The notes under the pieces are model-generated. The model had not been told where the DNA came from. It saw only the letters and a program-made list of their open reading frames with translations, and ran no database searches. Below are positions 30,986 to 35,646 of a stretch of 35,646 bases of DNA, one piece after another. The DNA comes from a virus. The position numbers were made by a program, and so were the translations under genes. Where the stretch lies: the IMG/VR virus record IMGVR_UViG_3300026483_000720, positions 1 through 35,646 of that record. One strand, given 5' to 3'. Numbering within the stretch: position 1 is the first letter of the stretch; each line of letters starts with the position of its first letter.

Positions 30986-31402
30986 ATGGAAAAAATATAT
31001 TCAAAAGTAGATCCTACAAAGCTATTACATATAGTACAAAGATTGGATAAAATAACAGAACCTAGAGTTGATTTAATACCAGAAGAACATTTCATTCAAT
31101 GCTCTACTTTAAAAATGGAAAATGGTAAAACATTTAAACCACATAAACATATTTGGAAAAATAGAACTAGAGATGTTATTGCACAAGAATCATGGATTGT
31201 AATAAAAGGTAAAGTTAAATGTATTTTTTATGATATTGATGATCAAATTATAGCAACTCCTATATTAAATCCAGGTGATGCTTCTTTTACCTTAGAAGGT
31301 GGTCATACATATGAAATATTAGAAGATGATACTTTAGTGTACGAATATAAAACTGGGCCTTATGAAGGGCAAAAATTAGACAAGACTTTTTTAGATGAAT
31401 AA
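30986..31402 (+). CDS. Cupin-fold protein (WbuC-like)
   Basis: A 138-residue cupin-barrel protein. The metal motif reads FKPHKHIWKNRTRDVIAQESWIV (about 45-67; H48, H50 and a later Glu), followed by the second strand set with IKGKVKCIFYDIDDQ, LNPGDASF and EGGHTYEIL (H113). Small cupins of this type (WbuC and relatives) occur in O-antigen loci with unclear function; others are sugar epimerases or isomerases such as FdtA. The last eight bases overlap the next start. Isomerase versus binding protein cannot be decided. Confidence 0.7.
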   Translation: MEKIYSKVDPTKLLHIVQRLDKITEPRVDLIPEEHFIQCSTLKMENGKTFKPHKHIWKNRTRDVIAQESWIVIKGKVKCIFYDIDDQIIATPILNPGDASFTLEGGHTYEILEDDTLVYEYKTGPYEGQKLDKTFLDE

Positions 31403-32339
31403 TTTTTATAATATATCACCAACATGTTATGGGTGGGGTTACGGATATGGATTCTTTTCAAATTATAGAATGTGTTTGGAGCAAATCATAATACATCATA
31501 AAAATAAAGAGAAGACAGTACCTTATATTGATTGGAGTAAAACAACTTTTGTTGATGGTTTTAATCCTTTTGCCGATTCTTCATATAATGGTGTTGGTAG
31601 GCATGGATCTAATGTAATTATACCTAAAGGAAATCCTTTTGATTTATGGTTTGATCAACCAATACCGCAAGATAATGATAAAATTGATTATTGGAAAGGT
31701 ACAGATATCATGTCTGTAATTGATCACGGTAAACATTATTATAATGAACCATCTAAATTAAAAGAACAACAACATATTGATGAACTTTACATAAAGCCTA
31801 AAAAACATATACTAAATAAGATTAATGAAATATATGAAAAGGAATTTAAGGATCATGTAGTACTAGGTGTAATGGCCAGAGGCTGTGAATATAATAGTAA
31901 AGATTATAAGAATAATATTGATGCAGACCATCCAGTGTTCGGGCAATTTTTAGTAAAAGATTATATAAAAGGTATAAAGAAAATCCTTAAAGAAAATCCT
32001 GATATAACTAAACTATTTTTTGCAAGTGAAGAACAAGAATATGTAAATGAATTAAGTAAAGAATTTCCTAATTCTTATTTTATGAAAGATGTATTTAGAA
32101 GAACAGATGAATCTATGGATTACATAACAAAATATATGTGTTGGCCTAATATATCAGCTAAAAGAAATAATCAATGTAAATTGTTAGGAGAAGAAACAAT
32201 TATTCAAACTAAGCTTTTAGGTATGAGTAATTATTTTTATGGTAGATTATCAGGTATATTTACAGGGACTATGTTATGGGGCAAAGAATTTAATAAAGTT
32301 TATAAAACATGTTCAACTAATGGAAGCAAAGAAATATAA
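31395..32339 (+). CDS. NodZ/GT23-like putative fucosyltransferase (1)
   Basis: A 314-residue protein resembling GT-B fucosyltransferases of the NodZ/GT23/O-FucT group. The opening PTCYGWGYGYGFFSNYRMCLEQII (about 9-32) is the glycine-rich loop. VLGVMARGCEYNSKDY (about 156-171) stands where others have H-x-R-R-G-D, here with the acidic residue changed. ITKLFFASEEQEYVNEL is the ATDD-like GDP-binding stretch, and the last helices contain QTKLLGMSNYFYG. A related but distinct pair lies downstream. Fucosyltransfer is an inference from fold and neighbourhood. It overlaps the cupin gene by eight bases. Confidence 0.58.
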   Translation: MNNFYNISPTCYGWGYGYGFFSNYRMCLEQIIIHHKNKEKTVPYIDWSKTTFVDGFNPFADSSYNGVGRHGSNVIIPKGNPFDLWFDQPIPQDNDKIDYWKGTDIMSVIDHGKHYYNEPSKLKEQQHIDELYIKPKKHILNKINEIYEKEFKDHVVLGVMARGCEYNSKDYKNNIDADHPVFGQFLVKDYIKGIKKILKENPDITKLFFASEEQEYVNELSKEFPNSYFMKDVFRRTDESMDYITKYMCWPNISAKRNNQCKLLGEETIIQTKLLGMSNYFYGRLSGIFTGTMLWGKEFNKVYKTCSTNGSKEI

Positions 32340-33159
32340 ATTAGAGTTTATTAAAATAGCACCTTCTTTTGAATTCGCAGGGGTTGGTTTTGCAGGTAAT
32401 GTGTTTATCACTCTTAATGCATTAACTTATATTAATGATTCCGATAGAATGTATGTGGATATGGAAACTAATGAATGCTGCTGTACTGAAAAGGATTCAT
32501 TTTTACATGACACTTATAATTCATGGGAATATTATTTTGATCAAATATCAATAAATGAAAAGGATGATTTAAAATATATGAATAGTAAAACCAGACCGAA
32601 CATTCATTATGACATACAAAAAGATTTTTTAAATCCTAATAATTACATAGACTTAAAAAATAAATTCTTTAATAACTTTAAAATTAAAGATTATCTAAAA
32701 TCAGAAATAGATGATTTTTATAAAACTAACATTAAAGATAAACCAACATTAGGAGTACAGATAAGACTAACTGATTACAGTGCTCTTTTAGGATCTAACC
32801 CTAAAGTTAATAAATTTGCTGATAAGATTAATTCCATTTTAAAAGAAAATTCTGATATTAAACAAGTATTTTTAGCTACAGATGATCACAGAGCGATTAA
32901 AGAATTACAATCTCTTATAAGTGTTCCTGTTATTTATTGGCCTAATATGTTTAGAGCTGATGATGAAAATTTACATTCTACTCCTTATGAAAGATTTACT
33001 GCTGACCGAGAAAATCATAGGTATAAGTTAGGAACAGAGTGTATGAAAGAAATATTTACATTAACCAAGTGTAAGTATTTTTTAAAGGCTCATAAATCAT
33101 CTGTCTCTATAGTAGCTACTATTTTATCAGAAAACATACAAAAGATTTACGGAGTATGA
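32320..33159 (+). CDS. NodZ/GT23-like putative fucosyltransferase (2)
   Basis: I start at ATG 32320 (MEAKKYKLEFIKIAPSF). The frame is open from 32239, but that part is the preceding gene read out of frame and the paralogue at 33835 begins at the same point. About 279 residues: SFEFAGVGFAGNVFITLNAL (Gly-rich loop), YVDMETNECCCTE (cysteine cluster, shared with the paralogue), TLGVQIRLTDYSALLG (the RRGD-type site), IKQVFLATDDHRAIKEL, YERFTADRENHRYKLG and KYFLKAHKSSVSIVA. It is a clear paralogue of 33835-34668, with an SGNH gene between them. It overlaps the upstream gene by 20 bases. Confidence 0.6.
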   Translation: MEAKKYKLEFIKIAPSFEFAGVGFAGNVFITLNALTYINDSDRMYVDMETNECCCTEKDSFLHDTYNSWEYYFDQISINEKDDLKYMNSKTRPNIHYDIQKDFLNPNNYIDLKNKFFNNFKIKDYLKSEIDDFYKTNIKDKPTLGVQIRLTDYSALLGSNPKVNKFADKINSILKENSDIKQVFLATDDHRAIKELQSLISVPVIYWPNMFRADDENLHSTPYERFTADRENHRYKLGTECMKEIFTLTKCKYFLKAHKSSVSIVATILSENIQKIYGV

Positions 33160-33842
33160 TATATGTAATAGGAGATAGTCATTCAAGTTTATTCAACGGT
33201 TATGATGGTAAGAAAGGTCATTTTATTCAGCCTCAGTATGGATATTGTTATAAAATACAAAACGGTAAGTTTATAATTCTTAATCAACCACATAATCCTT
33301 TTTTACAAAACGATCCTAATTTTACAGCGATAAGGACTGGTCCTAATACAGCATATAACATGATAACAAAAACTGGAATGGTGGATGAAATTATTAAAGA
33401 ATATAAGATATGCAAAGAAAAGGATTATATTTTATTTGTATATGGCGAAATTGATACGCGTATGCATATAGGTAAACAAGAAGAATTAGGAAGAAATGTT
33501 AGAGGTGTTATAAATGAAATTACAGATCGCTATTTTAATTTTGTAAAAAAATACAAGAATGAAGGATATAATGTTTTGGTATGGGGTGTACCTCCTAGTG
33601 GCATTAGTGACAATAAAGCTCATCATTTGTATAATTCACCAAAGAAAAGAAATGTATTATCTAAGCTAATGAATGAGCAGTTTAATAATAGGTGCGAAGC
33701 TTTAGACATTAACTTTATAAGTATATGGGATAATATAGTTAGTGAAGGCGATTATTATCATTATTTCCAAGATGCCATTCATTTAAGTTATGTTGCATGT
33801 AAAGACTTAATTAATCAAAAACTAAAATCTTACTATGAATAA
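33156..33842 (+). CDS. SGNH/GDSL-family hydrolase-like protein
   Basis: A 228-residue SGNH-fold esterase. Block I is MIYVIGDSHSSLF (nucleophile Ser in GDSH, about residue 8), block III is LFVYGEIDTRMH (GEID in place of GxND), and block V is FQDAIHLSYVACKDL (Asp-x-x-His). Such enzymes add or remove acyl groups on carbohydrates. In a glycan cluster it would acetylate or deacetylate a sugar. The Asn of the oxyanion hole seems changed to Ile or Glu. It is joined by ATGA overlaps to both flanking NodZ-like paralogues, so it may have been inserted between duplicates. Confidence 0.72.
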   Translation: MIYVIGDSHSSLFNGYDGKKGHFIQPQYGYCYKIQNGKFIILNQPHNPFLQNDPNFTAIRTGPNTAYNMITKTGMVDEIIKEYKICKEKDYILFVYGEIDTRMHIGKQEELGRNVRGVINEITDRYFNFVKKYKNEGYNVLVWGVPPSGISDNKAHHLYNSPKKRNVLSKLMNEQFNNRCEALDINFISIWDNIVSEGDYYHYFQDAIHLSYVACKDLINQKLKSYYE

Positions 33843-34668
33843 GATTATACAATTTCATAAGATAGGCCAGTCTCATAGATTTGCTGGAGCAGGCTTTGGT
33901 AGTAATATAACAATTGCTCTTAATATTATTAACAACTTATCAACGGATGATACTGTTTACATAGATATGGAAACTGTACCTTGTGTATGCACAGAAGAAA
34001 ATTTTAACAAATTTAATACTTCTAATTGTTGGGAATATTATTATGATCAAATATCTTTACCTAAAGGTGCCGAGATTATAAGTAGTTTAAAAACAGACTT
34101 TGATAAACCTAACTTTGATTATAGAGATGTTAACCTATCTGATTATTCTAACTTACAATACAAATTTAATAAATCATTTAAACTTAAAGATTATATTAAA
34201 GAAGAATTAGATCTTTATTATAATAATGTATTAAAAGGAAAACAAACTTTAGGTGTTCATATAAGATTAACTGATATGGCTCATCATAATAATCGCTATT
34301 ACAATAATAAAAACCCTTTGGATAGTTACATTAATAAAATTAAATCTATCTTATCAGAAAACCCTAATATAAATCAAATCTTTATTGCAACTGATGATAG
34401 CAAAGTATTACCTATAATAGAAAAAAGTTTTAATATACCAGTAGTTTATCATAACCTTTATCGTGCCACTAACGAAAGGAATCATATTGATCCTTATGAG
34501 AGATATGAAGATGATAGAAAATTTCATAAATATTATATGGGTTTAGAATGTATTAAAGAAATTTACACTTTAAGTAAATGTAATTACTTTTTAAAAGCAC
34601 CAGTATCTGCCATTTCAAATACTGCTGTTTATTTAAGTACTTCAATTAATAAGCTATACAAATTATAA
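33835..34668 (+). CDS. NodZ/GT23-like putative fucosyltransferase (3)
   Basis: A 277-residue paralogue of the gene two upstream. Shared blocks in the same order are SHRFAGAGFGSNITIALNII, TVYIDMETVPCVCTEE, NCWEYYYDQIS, TLGVHIRLTDMAHHNN, INQIFIATDDSKVLPII, YERYEDDRKFHKYYMGLEC and NYFLKAPVSAISNTAVYL. The IRLTD box replaces the HxRRGD box of canonical GT11/GT23 enzymes. It would act with its paralogue on the same glycan, with different linkage or acceptor. It starts in an eight-base overlap with the SGNH gene. Confidence 0.6.
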   Translation: MNKIIQFHKIGQSHRFAGAGFGSNITIALNIINNLSTDDTVYIDMETVPCVCTEENFNKFNTSNCWEYYYDQISLPKGAEIISSLKTDFDKPNFDYRDVNLSDYSNLQYKFNKSFKLKDYIKEELDLYYNNVLKGKQTLGVHIRLTDMAHHNNRYYNNKNPLDSYINKIKSILSENPNINQIFIATDDSKVLPIIEKSFNIPVVYHNLYRATNERNHIDPYERYEDDRKFHKYYMGLECIKEIYTLSKCNYFLKAPVSAISNTAVYLSTSINKLYKL

Positions 34669-34699
34669 ACAAAATATAGTTAGAGCCATATAATTAATA

Positions 34700-35131
34700 A
34701 TGGATAAAAAAATAATATTTAGAAAAGTTGAAAGAAAAGATTTAGATAAAGTCTTTCCTTTATTACAGCAATTAACAAAGATAGATTATTCTTCTAGGGA
34801 TAAATCAGAATGTTGGGATTCATTTATTTCTAATACTTCTTCTAACTCAATTGTAGGTATATATGATAATGAAATTGTTGCTTACGGTGCAGTTGTAATA
34901 GAAAGTAAAATTAGAGGGGAATCTGCTGGCCACATTGAAGATATAGTTGTTGATAATAAAGTAAGAGGAAAAAGAATAGGTGTTGATCTTATTAAAGAAT
35001 TGGTTAAAATTGCAAAAGAAAAACGATGTTACAGAGTAACTTTATTTTGTGATGAGTCTCTGGTTAATTTTTATGATAAGAATGGTTTTGAGGTAAGTGG
35101 TACTGCTATGAAAGTTCATTTAGTTAATTAA
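34700..35131 (+). CDS. GNAT acetyltransferase, glucosamine-phosphate N-acetyltransferase (GNA1)-like
   Basis: A 143-residue GNAT enzyme resembling GNA1, which makes N-acetylglucosamine-6-phosphate on the way to UDP-GlcNAc. Visible: IIFRKVERKDLDKVFPLLQQL (about 4-24), GESAGHIEDIVVDNKVRGKRIGV (about 73-95, with the R/Q-x-x-G-x-A/G acetyl-CoA loop) and CYRVTLFCDESLVNFYDKNGF (about 112-132), the last being the strand-helix that binds glucosamine phosphate. An N-acetylated amino sugar (UDP-GlcNAc or a relative) fits with the aminotransferase that follows. There is a 31-base gap from the NodZ-like gene and 35 bases to the next start. Confidence 0.78.
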   Translation: MDKKIIFRKVERKDLDKVFPLLQQLTKIDYSSRDKSECWDSFISNTSSNSIVGIYDNEIVAYGAVVIESKIRGESAGHIEDIVVDNKVRGKRIGVDLIKELVKIAKEKRCYRVTLFCDESLVNFYDKNGFEVSGTAMKVHLVN

Positions 35132-35145
35132 ATTTACTATAATAT

Positions 35146-35163
35146 ATAATAAAATAAAAATAG
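35146..35163 (+). promoter_or_regulatory. Late-promoter-like box before aminotransferase gene
   Basis: ATATATAATAAAATAAA lies just before the ATG at 35167. Similar to the boxes at 2421, 14785 and 24978. Weak alone. Confidence 0.3.
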
Positions 35164-35166
35164 TAT

Positions 35167-35646
35167 ATGAGTTTTGAAAATGTAACAAAATTAGAAGAAA
35201 GGCTTGCAGAATTTTTTGGAGCACCGTATGCAGTCTGCTTAGATGCATGTACACACGGAATTGAATTATGTTTAAGATTACAAAACATTGGAACAATTAC
35301 AGTACCAAAAAGAACTTATATATCTGTTCCTTTCTTGGCTAATAAATTAAATATTAATTTAGAGTGGAGAGATGAAGAGTGGCAAGATTATTATAAAGTT
35401 AATGAACATTTCAAACCTATTTATGATGCAGCAGTATTATGGAAAAAAGATAGTTACATCCCAGGATCATTTATGTGTTTAAGTTTTCAATTCCAAAAAC
35501 ATTTATCTTTAGGAAGAGGCGGTGCTATTCTTTGTGATACTAAAGAAGATGCAATTGCTTTAAAGAAAATGTCATATGATGGAAGAATTCCTAATATACC
35601 GTGGAGAGATCAAGATATAGAAACATATGGGTATCATTATTATATG
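35167..35646 (+). CDS. DegT/DnrJ/EryC1-type sugar aminotransferase (3' partial)
   Basis: 160 codons run from ATG 35167 to the window end without a stop, so the C-terminal half is missing. This is the N-terminal part of a PLP-dependent aminotransferase that converts nucleotide 4- or 3-keto sugars to amino sugars. Visible features are EERLAEFFGAPYAVCLDACTHGIEL (about 9-33, PLP phosphate loop with CTHGIEL), ITVPKRTYISVPFLA, FKPIYDAAVLW (the Asp that binds the PLP nitrogen) and FMCLSFQFQKHLSLGRGGAILCD (about 102-124), with the PLP lysine in QKHL followed by the Gly-Gly-Ala motif. Its presence points to amino-deoxy sugars such as QuiNAc or Fuc3NAc derivatives. More glycan genes probably lie beyond the window. 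Confidence 0.85.
   Translation, partial: MSFENVTKLEERLAEFFGAPYAVCLDACTHGIELCLRLQNIGTITVPKRTYISVPFLANKLNINLEWRDEEWQDYYKVNEHFKPIYDAAVLWKKDSYIPGSFMCLSFQFQKHLSLGRGGAILCDTKEDAIALKKMSYDGRIPNIPWRDQDIETYGYHYYM

Noticed and set aside
32239-32319. 27-residue N-terminal extension of the second NodZ-like protein
   Set aside because: It overlaps the preceding gene out of frame. The paralogue at 33835 starts at the point matching ATG 32320.
1-35646. tRNA genes, CRISPR arrays, insertion sequences or attachment sites
   Set aside because: I saw no cloverleaf in the short intergenic gaps, no regularly spaced identical repeats, no transposase and no integrase. This was by eye, so a covariance search could still find a tRNA.

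Overview
The window is about 35.6 kb of an AT-rich tailed-phage genome with a T4-like (contractile-tail myovirus) core. All genes called here are on the + strand and are tightly packed; no gap exceeds about 150 bases. The T4-type markers are a gp18-like tail sheath, a gp19-like tail tube, a gp26-like baseplate/tail protein, a two-subunit type II topoisomerase like gp39/60 and gp52, a gp42-type pyrimidine synthase, PhoH, Hsp20, and an amidase endolysin. Start codons usually lack a Shine-Dalgarno sequence and often sit in an A-rich 'AAACTATG' context. That, together with a fucose-rich glycan gene set, suggests a Bacteroidota (flavobacterial, possibly marine) host. The host is an inference.

Layout. 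(1) 1-8261, tail module: partial sheath, tube, terminator, a freestanding GIY-YIG protein that looks mobile, a gp26-like protein overlapping a second frame, and a 1137-residue tape measure with about five internal repeats. (2) 8262-18180, DNA and nucleotide metabolism: DnaQ-like exonuclease, a run of small unknown genes, topoisomerase subunits, KTSC protein, guanylate-kinase-like and thymidylate-kinase-like enzymes, a thymidylate-synthase-family enzyme whose specificity residue points to dCMP, and an ATP-grasp protein with a T4-type capsid-targeting N-terminus. (3) 18181-24456, regulation, DNA processing and lysis: degenerate metallophosphoesterase, sigma-70-family sigma factor, membrane and zinc-finger small proteins, PD-(D/E)XK exonuclease, a second capsid-targeted small protein, a cysteine-rich probable structural protein, a four-helix membrane protein, PhoH and endolysin, closed by a strong terminator. 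(4) 24457-25285: Hsp20 and a small acidic protein between two terminators. (5) 25286-35646: an uninterrupted glycan island with a DUF115-like/GT-A fusion, GT25, GT11 and GT10-like transferases, three NodZ/GT23-like proteins, three methyltransferases, a cupin, an SGNH esterase, a GNA1-like acetyltransferase and a DegT/DnrJ/EryC1 aminotransferase cut by the window end.

How the parts may work together (inference). The kinases and the dCMP-type synthase would supply modified pyrimidine nucleotides for phage DNA. The phage sigma factor would direct host RNA polymerase to repeated phage promoters, and at least two recurring promoter-like sequence classes are visible. The glycan island would build and decorate a sugar on the virion or host surface. 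The signals most worth checking are a possible +1 recoding element in the gp26-like gene just upstream of the tape measure, an ATP-grasp enzyme apparently targeted into the capsid, and the glycan island.
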